DNA from: a virus
Length of the DNA: 26,181 nt
Strand: one strand, 5' to 3'
IMG/VR virus record: IMGVR_UViG_3300032562_002558
Coordinates: 1 to 26,181 of that record
The first letter of the stretch is position 1. Each line of letters starts with the position of its first letter. The notes beneath the pieces were generated by a model. That model had not been told where the DNA came from and searched no databases. It saw only the letters and a list, made by a program, of their open reading frames with translations. Shown piece by piece: positions 6,951 through 15,332 of the stretch. A program made the translations under genes and the position numbers.

Positions 6951-7325
6951 TTAAATAACTTTATGATAATTCGGGTATCGTTCAAGCCACCGGCTTCTTT
7001 GTCTCGCTTTAAAGAAGTAGGTTATATAGAATAATAGGCACCCTACTAAAGCGATCTTCCAAAGGCAGAAAAAAGATGTAATCGCGACAAAAATCGAAAG
7101 ACTTATGAAGAAATTAACCAAATAACTGATCGAGACATCTTCTGGATCGTACCGGAGGTCCATATTATTAATCTCGGCAAGTTCTTCGATTGTGAATGTA
7201 TACGTATTTGTTTCTTTGGTTTTTACATTGCGGAAAAACAGTGTTATTTTGTTTCCCTCCGGATCGAATGAGTCCACTGTACCAAATTTTAGATGTTTTA
7301 GCCACATTCCTTGTTTGATTTGCAT
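6951..7325 (-). CDS. Small membrane protein with an SH3-like N-terminal part, 124 aa
   Basis: The start follows a GGGGGG ribosome binding site. Residues about 5-50 (GMWLKHLKFGTVDSFDPEGN, then ITLFF) resemble the compact beta-barrel that opens CarD-like and similar small domains, including the K/R-x-G-x-V turn. Two hydrophobic segments follow, at about 67-86 (LVNFFISLSIFVAITSFFCL) and 88-105 (WKIALVGCLLFYITYFF). A short basic tail (ARQRSRWLERYPNYHK) is probably cytoplasmic. It lies downstream of the truncated helicase in the same direction, separated by 158 nt. No assigned function; the SH3-like reading is a guess from pattern. Confidence 0.65.
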   Translation of the reverse strand: MQIKQGMWLKHLKFGTVDSFDPEGNKITLFFRNVKTKETNTYTFTIEELAEINNMDLRYDPEDVSISYLVNFFISLSIFVAITSFFCLWKIALVGCLLFYITYFFKARQRSRWLERYPNYHKVI

Positions 7326-7483
7326 AAATACCCCCCGACCATAAATGGTTTCTTTATCTGGCTTGGTATTGGTTCATCACTGCACTGAAATTTCGAGATA
7401 ATTGAATGTAAAAGTCAGGTCCTTATCATTTGGGCTAACAAACTGTAGCTGTCCCTCTTTGTCCATATATCTGTATAGACCAC

Positions 7484-9820
7484 CTATTTATATAACTCCA
7501 GAGTCATATCCCTTGCCAAAACATCAAAATATTTCCTTGCGCTCCAGTCTGGCCGCTCACCGATAACGTAAAACCTTGTTTTCGCACGGCTTATGGCGAC
7601 ATTCAAGAGATTGGGTTTTCCTGCGGCCCAATCACGAACACCGGAATTACTGCCGCCGAGAACCATTATAACTACTTCAGCTTCTTTACCTTGTGTGGTG
7701 TGCACTGTACCGACTTTCAGAGAATTTAACTTAAACTCCCTACCAATAACCCTGAGTTCCTTGACCACATCTCGAAAAGGAGAAATAAGAAAAATATCGT
7801 TCACTGACACTCGATACGTCATGGTGAGGTCTCGGAGAAGCGTTTTGAGGGCTTCTCCTTCGGCAGGTAACCAATGGTTACCGCCTCCAGGGCACTTTGG
7901 GACATGTATCCACCTACTCGGGGGCCAGGGAACATCAGAAGGCTCTTTTTGGTGCACCATCAATCCACCATAGGCAATGGCGTTGGAGATTGTGAACATC
8001 GGATCATCACACCGACGATGAACACGCAGGGGGGCACCTACCCATTGAGCGTCCGCGTCCATTTCGACTACAGTGCCGATTGCTGTCGACTGATCTGCCA
8101 GCAACTGGACGGATGTAACAGACGGGTACAATCGTTTATCGACGTTCCCTTTCCATCCGGCAAGCGACGCTTCAACAGTACCGGGGATGGTAACAACCGG
8201 CTCTAGCTGCAAAGGGTCTCCGACAACGACAGTACGCCGTGATCGCCAGATAGTAGCAGCGGCAGCCTGTGGTGTCGCCTGCCCGGCTTCATCGATCAAA
8301 AGCCAGCCAAGGCCCTCACCTCCAATCGCTCCAAAAAGGCTGGATACAGAGGCAAATGTAGTAGAGATTACCGGGCATACGAGGGTAAGGCTGTCAAAGG
8401 CAGTTTGGCAGGCGTCACGATCAGAGATGCCATTGCTGAGCATACTCATGGCAAGTCCCAAGTTGCCCATTATCTGCTGTGAGTGGTTCTCTATGAAGCT
8501 CTTGTGAAGTTCTAGAGCGGAGAGGAACACCTTGATTCTTGCTTCTCGCCATTCCGGATATGCCCAAGGGCTGGATTTCTCTTGTTCAGTGACATGGGCT
8601 GTTAGATCTGGCCAGTACGGTCCTAGCCATTCACGATCGCGCAATAGCGCTTGTTCGATTTTGGTGTGGTTAGCCTGCATTTCCTTTTCCTGGCGGCTAA
8701 GCATGATGAGTTCGTTTTTGATGTAATCTTTTTGACGATTCCAATCCGAGTATTCTCTCTTTAGCTCGCATTCAGCATCTTCGAGCGGTTGTAATTGCTC
8801 CATAATACGGTGGAAGTTTGATTGCCATTCACGATGTGATCCACCGAAGGTAGATATCCAGTCTAGAATGCCCGGTCGGGTGCCCTGAAGACGGTCTAAC
8901 TGGGAATTCAAGGCTGATATACACTCAGACTTTTCATACAAGCATTTTGCCATGGTTTCTACCTTTGCTTCTGTACTTACTAATTGGGGACGCCGAGTAA
9001 CCTGTAACTTACAATTCTGTTTTATGCTATCCGCAAGTTCAGCTAAAGTTTCTACATATTTGCTGATTTTGCCTACTTTGTCGCGCAACAGGTGCTCCGC
9101 CTGTAATGCCATATTAAACTTCGACACGGCATCTTCCCACGGGATCGTCGGAGGTTTGGCCCCTTCTCTCAAAGCAATTAATCTCGCCCTTAATCCGAGG
9201 ATATCCCCTTTCCCGTCCCAGCCGGTCCACCAAAAGGTATTAACGAAATCACTGCGGTTAGACTTGTTGCCGAGCCGACCTGCTATCATTGCCCAAGCGG
9301 GGCGATCTTTCGGATCCAGTAGCAGTCCAGCCAAATCGGTAAAAATATCAGTTTTGCCTACCCACTTCTGATCGATCGCAGTTTCCTTTGGTAATTCGAG
9401 AGAAAGGTTCTCTACTGCACCATTATTGCTTGATGCCACAACAATGGTGAACCCTGAAAGCTCTTTCGATAAACTGTGATAATTATGAGGGTAATCGGCA
9501 ATCTTGATTGTCCTTTTAGCAACAAATGCATCCTTCCCAAGTCTTGCCAATATCTTGGCACGTTCAACCGATATGGCAGCAACGACATCACGGAGCAGAG
9601 TTGTTTTCCCTGTGCCTGGGGGGCCATTGATCGCAAAAATCCCACTGTCTTGCGCAAGGTCTTTCCACAGTGCATTGATCGCCACCTGCTGGCTCCAGAC
9701 CAAAGGATGTTTGGCCGGCCAGCAGCCTTGTGGGAAATTATATGGTGACAAGATTGAGAGTGCCTTATCCCGCTCTTTTCGGACATCTATGCGTTGGATG
9801 TTTGCTGGTGGCTTCAGGTA
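7484..9820 (-). pseudogene. SF1 (Upf1/Dna2-like) helicase, N-terminally truncated
   Basis: This encodes a superfamily 1 helicase with a two-part motor. Counted from the TTG at 9751: Walker A GPPGTGKT is at 43-50, and the IVVASSNNGAVENL segment (motif Ia region) is near 105. A long helical insertion fills about 230-400. Walker B LLIDEAGQ is near 485 with VVGDPLQLEP (motif III) after it. TVHTTQGKEA is near 685 and NVAISRAKTRF (motif VI) near 717. The C-terminal motor is complete. Coding continues upstream of the TTG ([20 protein letters not shown]) until about 9818, where it meets the chemoreceptor remnant and soon hits a stop. No ribosome binding site supports a start there. The N-terminal domain of the original protein is therefore missing. 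Such helicases occur in phage-defence and RNA-processing loci; the specific role is unknown. Confidence 0.8.
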
Positions 9821-10731
9821 TTGAGAGCCTCGGTGCTAAGTCCGACCAAATAGGTGAGATTGTGGGAACAATCGAGGACATTGCTGATCAGACCAATTTA
9901 TTAGCACTCAATGCTGCCATTGAGGCAGCCCGGGCCGGCGAACAGGGGAGAGGGTTTGCCGTAGTTGCTGACGAGGTCAGAGCCCTGGCAGAGCGGACGA
10001 CCCATGCCACCAAGGAAATCGGTGCAATGATCAAGGCCATCCAGAAAGAGACCCAAACCGCAGTCAGGGTAATGGGTGAGGGTGTCGCTGAGGTTGACAG
10101 GGGGGCCGGAGAAGCAGCCCGTTCCGGCGAGGCACTACAGGGGATTTTGCAGCAGATTGGGGAGGTGACTCAGCAGATCCACCAGATAGCTACCGCCGCA
10201 GAGGAGCAGACCGCAACCACCAGCGAGATCAGTACCAATATCCACCAAATAACCGACGCCTTCGTCAAGGCGGCGCAGACCGCCCACCAGACGTCCGTAG
10301 AGGCGGACAATCTCAACAAGCTTTCAGGAAGCCTCCAGGACACCGTCAGAAGGTTCAAAACCAAGGAGAGTGAGGTCCTCATGCTGACCGTAGCCGCAAA
10401 TGATCACCGACTCTTCGTCAACAAGATACGGGCCTCTGTAATCGGTGATGCGCAACTCGATGCAAGCGGACTGGCCAATCACCACACCTGCCGGTTTGGG
10501 AAATGGTACGATAACGAGGGCGGACATATCTGCGGGGATCTGGCTTCGTTCCGATCGATAAACGCCCCCCATGAGCGGATCCACTCACTTTCGAAGGATG
10601 CCGTGAATGCGGTTAATTCGGGCAATCAGGCCAAAGCCAACCAGTTGATGCTGGAGATCGACGCGGTTTCCCATGACATCATGGTGAAGCTTGAGGAAAT
10701 CAGGCGTGAGCACCTGGGCAAGGAGGTCTGA
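9820..10731 (+). pseudogene. Chemoreceptor fragment: MCP signalling domain plus CZB domain
   Basis: The frame from 9820 encodes the cytoplasmic half of a methyl-accepting chemotaxis protein. It starts at [15 protein letters not shown] and passes the kinase-control hairpin tip ([20 protein letters not shown], then [18 protein letters not shown]) and the [13 protein letters not shown] return helix. It ends in a CZB zinc-binding domain ([10 protein letters not shown], with further His residues in [10 protein letters not shown]). Sensor, membrane segments and HAMP are absent. In-frame codons upstream of 9820 are the antisense of the helicase gene and have no ribosome binding site. I therefore regard this as a 5'-truncated gene rather than a soluble receptor, although a fused short product from 9730 cannot be excluded. 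Confidence 0.8.
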
Positions 10732-11004
10732 GGCATAATCATCATGATGGCGCCATAAGCATAAGTAGCCAATTGATAAACATTTTTTATCAACTATACA
10801 ATTGGCAGAGAATTGCTAATTATACGCCTTATTCTGGTTTTCCTTCCCAAGCGCCTTTGTTTTAAAGGTTTTTTGGTATCTATGCATCTCCGTTAAAAAC
10901 ATTCCGAGTGCGCCTAGGCGACCGGTGTGAAAGGCGCCGGCGGCTGCGGCGCCCGAGGTAGGCGGCAGCAAAGCGGAAAAACCAGAGAAAGGCCCCCGGA
11001 TGGA
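10732..11004. other. Non-coding region downstream of the chemoreceptor fragment
   Basis: Two hairpins are visible. GCCAATTG (10768-10775) pairs with CAATTGGC (10799-10806), with an alternative inner stem TTGATAAA/TTTATCAA (10773-10793). The GC-rich GGCGCCG (10933-10939) pairs with CGGCGCC (10947-10953). Neither has a clear T-tract. There is no convincing gene. This is likely host-side DNA up to the possible prophage end near 11005. Confidence 0.45.
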
Positions 11005-11053
11005 TGTTGCGCGAAATTTTTTTGGCAGTGATTTGGGTTTTTTTTGGCAGTGA
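11005..11053. repeat. Two 15-bp direct repeats, candidate prophage right end
   Basis: TTTTTTTGGCAGTGA occurs at 11017-11031 and again at 11039-11053, a 22-bp period or about two helical turns. The segment from 11005 reads TGTTGCGCGAAA. Mu-like phages end in TG/CA and carry repeated transposase-binding sites close to their ends, and this is where the right end should fall, beyond the last phage gene and its terminator. The exact boundary is a guess. Confidence 0.35.
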
Positions 11054-11061
11054 GCCGCTTC

Positions 11062-11107
11062 AAAAAAAAGGCGGACCGCACAGGGTTTAATACCCGTTTA
11101 ATCCGCC
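11062..11107 (-). terminator. Intrinsic terminator after the phage methyltransferase gene
   Basis: Read on the minus strand, GGCGGA (11107-11102) pairs with TCCGCC (11075-11070), with an inner GGGT/ACCC stem, and is followed by eight T residues (11069-11062). It lies about 190 nt past the stop of the methyltransferase gene and would end the leftward phage transcript. Confidence 0.65.
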
Positions 11108-11125
11108 CTAAATTGCCCTATGTAT

Positions 11126-11140
11126 TGAAAATGATTGTCG
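11126..11140. promoter_or_regulatory. Fur-box-like sequence (weak)
   Basis: TGAAAATGATTGTCG matches the 7-1-7 Fur pattern TGATAATNATTATCA at 11 of 14 defined positions. It is followed by TTATTGCTAACCTTTT, similar to what follows the stronger site at 12268. No promoter or target gene is evident next to it. Confidence 0.25.
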
Positions 11141-11296
11141 TTATTGCTAACCTTTTTAGCCTACCTTTTTATGGGCTTCTCGCTCACATGCTCCAGGCCG
11201 ACGCTGGAAGGCTCTTTTCGGGTCTATGCCAACACCCCACCGCTATTATTTTCTCCCTCTTATGCCCCCTTTTTGGGAGCTTGCATCTTTTTGCCC

Positions 11297-12058
11297 TTAC
11301 CAGGTCTTTATGATCATCTCGCGGCTCTGGTTGCTCTGGCCACCACCACCGACTGTGTAGCTGATGGCCACCTCTTTGCTTACGAACCCTTTGAAGATTT
11401 CTTTCATCTCTGGATGGTCGTTGATAGTCAGGATAGCCTTACCTTGCATGGTCCGCATGAGCTCGGCCATAGCGTGATACTGATCGATACCGAAGGGAGC
11501 TCCATAACCCTCGACCTTCCAGTACGGCGGATCTAGGAAGAAAAAAGTCCCCGGTCGGTCGTACTTCCTGATGCACTCCTTCCAGTCCAGATTTTCAATA
11601 TAGCACCGGGCCAACCTCATATGAGCCTGGCTTAGATCCTCTTCAACCCGAGTAAGGTTCAGCCTGGGGGGAGAGGTAGTGGCTGTGCCAAAACTGCGCC
11701 GGGAGACCTTCCCTCCAAAGGACATCTTCTGCAGGTAAAAGAAGCGCGCTGCGCGCTGGATATCGGTGAGGGTTTGCGGCGGGGTTTCGCCCAGCCATTC
11801 GAACATCTGGCGCGAGACCAAGGCCCACTTATACTGCCGAATGAACTCCTCCAGGTGATGCTGGATAACACGATAAAGGGCTACCAGCTCACCGCTGAAA
11901 TCGTTCAGTACCTCGACCTTGGAGGGGTCCTTCATAAAGAACAATGCCGCGCCGCCGCAGAAAGGTTCGCAATAACAGATATGCTCCGGAAACATCGGAA
12001 TGATCTCTTTTGCAAGTCTTCTCTTGCCACCTATCCAAGGAATTACAGGTTTAAACAT
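11297..12058 (-). CDS. DNA adenine methyltransferase (Dam/D12 class), 253 aa
   Basis: This enzyme transfers a methyl group from S-adenosylmethionine to the N6 of adenine in DNA. Motif X is PWIGGKRRL (7-15), the SAM-binding motif I is EPFCGGAALFF (31-41), and the catalytic motif IV is DPPYW (176-180). The order X-I-IV is that of the alpha/D12 group, as in Dam. The length is close to family size. GAGAGG lies about 10 nt upstream of ATG. It sits at the far end of the tail operon, the place where Mu carries its DNA-modification gene mom, so it may protect phage DNA from host restriction. Its target site cannot be read from the sequence; GATC is only a guess. Confidence 0.9.
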   Translation of the reverse strand: MFKPVIPWIGGKRRLAKEIIPMFPEHICYCEPFCGGAALFFMKDPSKVEVLNDFSGELVALYRVIQHHLEEFIRQYKWALVSRQMFEWLGETPPQTLTDIQRAARFFYLQKMSFGGKVSRRSFGTATTSPPRLNLTRVEEDLSQAHMRLARCYIENLDWKECIRKYDRPGTFFFLDPPYWKVEGYGAPFGIDQYHAMAELMRTMQGKAILTINDHPEMKEIFKGFVSKEVAISYTVGGGGQSNQSREMIIKTW

Positions 12059-12471
12059 TTTTATGAGCCTCTCTTATTTCTTTTGGCACCGGACTATGCT
12101 AATCTCCTCACGCTCTGATCAGAGTGGGAAGCCTCGGTCTGGCTCACAGCTCGTTTGTGGGTTGGATGGCTGGGCCATGCTCCAACATGGCCCGGTCGCT
12201 TCTCTTTTTTTATTTATGCCGCAAAAGCCCATTCCCTATAAAAATCACCTTAAATTAACTAGCAAGTCGATAATAATTATCGTTATTGTTGGCCTTTTCC
12301 GGCAGCTTCATTCCGGGCTTATCGATGCTGCCTCTCAGAACGGTATTCGGTGGACTTTCCCGACTCTGAGCAAGCACCTAAGAAAATATCTTTATGACTA
12401 TCTCCCAGATCTTGTAACATTTGAAGCCTATCTACCATAGTTTTGGTGTTTTCAATATTTGTGAAACTAAC
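12059..12471. other. Intergenic region between tailspike and methyltransferase genes
   Basis: This stretch holds several palindromes and no convincing gene. CTCTGATCAGAG (12113-12124) is a perfect 12-bp palindrome containing GATC. GGGCCATG (12172-12179) with CATGGCCC (12186-12193) forms a perfect 8-bp stem. CGATAATAATTATCG (12268-12282) is a Fur-box-like palindrome. The region probably contains a promoter for the methyltransferase on the minus strand. Frames crossing it lack ribosome binding sites. Confidence 0.5.
12268..12282. promoter_or_regulatory. Fur-box-like palindrome
   Basis: CGATAATAATTATCG is a perfect 7-1-7 palindrome and matches the Fur consensus TGATAATNATTATCA everywhere except the two outermost bases. 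Being so AT-rich, it could also arise by chance. If it works, it would place the methyltransferase region under iron control. Confidence 0.35.
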
Positions 12472-14928
12472 TCAATAAAACCATTTGGTGAGATTCGCGT
12501 CATAACAAAGATGGTATAACTGCCCAGTGGTGAGAGTTAATGCTCTCGAAATATTCCCTGATATTCCAAAGGGTACGGCTCCGTCGGCAATTATGTTGAT
12601 GCAGCCATTGGCTCCATCACCTGACGCCCCCCAAAAAATGTTCGCTATGGAATTCACGGTGGTTGTGCCCGTCAAGTGAAAGGTCTGTCCCGTGGGCGTT
12701 ACCGAATTGGCCGAGGCGACGTTGGCGCCCATGGTGGTTGCCACCGGTCCGAATGCGGTAATTATCCCCGTTGAACCCGCGCAAAGCCGGTTATTGAGAC
12801 CATTTGTGAAGATGCAAGCAGGCAAAGCGGTCCTAGTCCCGAATCGGGTGTACTGGCCGGTGTCGTGCCGGAACTGCCCCTCAATAGTGGCCCCGTTTTC
12901 GATTGACCACGCGGCCGCCGCACCGTTAGCTGCGGTGTTGTCAAACTGCCAAATGTTGCTGATCGACGCTGTATTATCCGTCTGTGTCGAGTGCATCTCC
13001 GTCGCTGAATTGACTGAGCCCGTCTGCGGACGGATTACCCACTGGCTGGTGGGGGAGCTGCCATTGACGCCACCCGTACCATTTAAAACGGTCCTCCCGG
13101 TCCCGCTCGGAGTGAGGTTGATATTCTGGTTACTTCCTCCAGCGGCAAAGGTGAGTGCACCAGTGCCTGCTATAGAACCGTTGCTGCTACCGGTCCCCCC
13201 GGAAGCAACAGGCATAATCCCCGTGGGGGTAAAGGGGGAATTGGGAGAGGTGCTCACCGATGCTTCATAGACGTGGTATATGGCGTTGTTGGTATCTGAG
13301 CCATTAATATCGAAGATCACACGCATCCACACAGAACCGCCGGCGGGGGGCGCCACAAACGGTATTGAAATGGAGTAAGGCACCGAAGAAATGGGGAGCC
13401 ATAGGCGAGTAAGCCCTGTGTTGTCGTAGTTGCCAGTGAGGAAATTTAGGCTTTTATAACTGTCGCCTGCGTTTTGGAGCCCTAACTGTATCGGACTGTT
13501 GGAATGAGCGAGCCCTGTGTCACATTTATAGGTAAGGTTGACGTAGTAAGTGGCACCCGCCGTTAAAGAGGTGGTGAGCTGCCCCATTTCAATCGCAGCG
13601 GCCGTGGACGGTTGCGCCACCTTAGCCGATTGCGTGGTACCGAAGAGCACCGTATCGGTCGTATCAGCCGTAATCTGCCCCGCGCCGTTCCCTGATTCGG
13701 TCCAGGCAGCAAAAACGTCCGCCCCTCCCGCGCCGTTGGTCTGAAAGGCAGAGTTGGAAAGAAGAGAAACGGAAGGGTTGAGCTGCTGCGTGGTATCAAA
13801 GCGAGCGCCAAAAACAGATTTAGGTTTCGCTGAAATCACTCCGGCCGAAATGTCGATCTTCGGATTGAGCGAAAGGTTATCGATAACCACTACGTTAGCA
13901 TTTTTGCCGCTGAAGTTGAAATCGTAGAAGGTCCCGGTAATGTCCACGTTGGACGCCTGTTTGATGTTAAACACCCCGGACGACTTCGTAACGTAGGCGA
14001 TATAGGTGCCGTTCTCCAGTTTGGTGTTATTTGTCCCAACGATCTCAACAGAATCCGGCCAGGTATCGAGGGTATAATTGACGTAGTTCCCCTCGATGTA
14101 GGGCGCCACCATTACATCGTTATCCTGGCGGCTGCTTGTTATGAGCGGTACTGTATTTGAAGTATCCCCCTCAAGTCTGAGGTTCCATTTGGCGTTCCCG
14201 ACAGACTTGAAAGAGAGAAAGGTGTTCCCCTGGCCATGCCTTTTGGTGGTACCTGCACCCCCGTTGAAGTTGGTCTCCAGGTGAAGGAATTTATTGTGGT
14301 CCGAGGCCGATTGCCCGGTGAACTCGATAAGTGCGCCGTCGCCCAGATTGTAGCTGCTCACCACATCGATGTTGCAGAGGAGAACCTGATTAAGGTAGAG
14401 GCCGACAACATAGGTACCGTTGATGAAAACTCTTTCCAGGGCGAAGTGTCCTACCGCTGTAGCGACGACTCCGCGAGCTCCCCCGATGATTTTCACATTG
14501 TGTATTCCGCCCCAATGGTTACCGTATCCATCATTACCCATGATCAGGTCATCATGCGTCGAACTGGTAAAATGCAGTTCAGTACCGCCGGGTCCATAAC
14601 TCGCCCCATGAATATTAACATTCGGTGGTACGGTAAACCCCCCAACGGAGTTATCAAAGTACCACGCCCCTGCGGGCATTATCAAATCACCGCCCCCCTT
14701 AGCAGACAGATAATTTACCGCTCGAATGAATTGGGCACCGCAATCAGCTCCACCAACTACTGCGCCAGGTTGCCCGTTTATCGAGGCACGGAAATCCAGC
14801 CAAGGCCCCTTAGAGATAATGTCATCACTTTTCAAAGTGCTGACCAATGTTGGAGGTACCGGCGCAGCAACAGCTGAATGCCCCAAGAGAACCAACGACA
14901 GCAACGACCAAAATAATAATATCTTCAT
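12472..14928 (-). CDS. Phage tailspike/receptor-binding protein with Sec signal peptide, 818 aa
   Basis: The first 22 residues (MKILLFWSLLSLVLLGHSAV, then AA) are a signal peptide, and AAGGGGG lies 4-5 nt before ATG, so the start is firm. Residues about 60-360 look like a right-handed beta-helix of the pectate-lyase type: a GGDLIMPAGAWYFDN entry, NVNIHGASYG, then repeated short beta-turn strands such as FLHLETNFNG and ALERVFING. About 400-560 resembles a carbohydrate-binding jelly roll. GIMPVASGGTGSSNGSI (about 575-590) is a repeat common in phage fibres, and the C-terminus is beta-rich. It probably binds or trims surface polysaccharide. It is the last of three tail-fibre genes at the end of the baseplate cluster. 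The signal peptide is unusual for a virion protein. Confidence 0.8.
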   Translation of the reverse strand: MKILLFWSLLSLVLLGHSAVAAPVPPTLVSTLKSDDIISKGPWLDFRASINGQPGAVVGGADCGAQFIRAVNYLSAKGGGDLIMPAGAWYFDNSVGGFTVPPNVNIHGASYGPGGTELHFTSSTHDDLIMGNDGYGNHWGGIHNVKIIGGARGVVATAVGHFALERVFINGTYVVGLYLNQVLLCNIDVVSSYNLGDGALIEFTGQSASDHNKFLHLETNFNGGAGTTKRHGQGNTFLSFKSVGNAKWNLRLEGDTSNTVPLITSSRQDNDVMVAPYIEGNYVNYTLDTWPDSVEIVGTNNTKLENGTYIAYVTKSSGVFNIKQASNVDITGTFYDFNFSGKNANVVVIDNLSLNPKIDISAGVISAKPKSVFGARFDTTQQLNPSVSLLSNSAFQTNGAGGADVFAAWTESGNGAGQITADTTDTVLFGTTQSAKVAQPSTAAAIEMGQLTTSLTAGATYYVNLTYKCDTGLAHSNSPIQLGLQNAGDSYKSLNFLTGNYDNTGLTRLWLPISSVPYSISIPFVAPPAGGSVWMRVIFDINGSDTNNAIYHVYEASVSTSPNSPFTPTGIMPVASGGTGSSNGSIAGTGALTFAAGGSNQNINLTPSGTGRTVLNGTGGVNGSSPTSQWVIRPQTGSVNSATEMHSTQTDNTASISNIWQFDNTAANGAAAAWSIENGATIEGQFRHDTGQYTRFGTRTALPACIFTNGLNNRLCAGSTGIITAFGPVATTMGANVASANSVTPTGQTFHLTGTTTVNSIANIFWGASGDGANGCINIIADGAVPFGISGNISRALTLTTGQLYHLCYDANLTKWFY

Positions 14929-14939
14929 ATGTACCCCCT

Positions 14940-15323
14940 TTATCCTTTCAAAATTCGCCAGTTGGTGCCGTCGCTGTAAAATGTCCGTCCCATGCCATTG
15001 GAGAGATCAAGCCCCGACTGCCCCTCGACCGTTTGACCAGCCCCGCCATTTACTGTCAGAAGGTTGCCGGTGGCTCCGATGTTCTCGCAGTAAATATGGG
15101 ATCCCATCTGGCCTACCGCAGTCGGAAGCACCCAGACAAGAGCCCCCGCAGTGGTATCGCCCAGACTAATTGACGGATAACTTGCGAGCGTTGTAGATAC
15201 GGCTACGGTCGACACGTCTGTCAGGAGGGAGTTGAGGAAGGCCACTGAGACCTTGGTTCCCTTCTGCCCAGTTAAGGGATTTCCAGGATGGAATAAACCG
15301 TCAGATGTTTCTGGCCTCTGCAT
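14940..15323 (-). CDS. Small phage fibre-associated protein, 127 aa
   Basis: ATG follows AGGGGG at 5 nt and lies 9 nt behind the collar-fibre gene; the tailspike begins 11 nt further on, so the three form one tight unit. The N-terminus (GNPLTGQKGTKVSVAFLNSL) repeats the opening of the collar fibre (GNPVTRAPGTRVTAAFLNGL), which suggests a shared attachment segment derived by duplication. The remainder is beta-rich, with a GNLLTVNGGAGQTVEG stretch and an ending FYSDGTNWRILKG typical of short fibre tips. There is no signal peptide here, unlike its two neighbours. Probably a second fibre or fibre accessory protein. Confidence 0.7.
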   Translation of the reverse strand: MQRPETSDGLFHPGNPLTGQKGTKVSVAFLNSLLTDVSTVAVSTTLASYPSISLGDTTAGALVWVLPTAVGQMGSHIYCENIGATGNLLTVNGGAGQTVEGQSGLDLSNGMGRTFYSDGTNWRILKG

Positions 15324-15332
15324 CCTGTCCCC

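Noticed and set aside
11044-11313. 89-codon plus-strand frame next to the prophage end
   Set aside because: It begins with TTG inside a direct repeat, crosses the minus-strand terminator, lacks a ribosome binding site and overlaps the methyltransferase gene.
12172-12193. Terminator at the GGGCCATG/CATGGCCC hairpin
   Set aside because: There is no T-tract directly next to the stem on either strand; the T-run on the plus strand is about 12 nt away and no plus-strand gene precedes it.
12000-12440. 146-codon plus-strand frame over the methyltransferase start
   Set aside because: It is antisense to a clear gene at its beginning, has no ribosome binding site, and shows no recognisable protein pattern.
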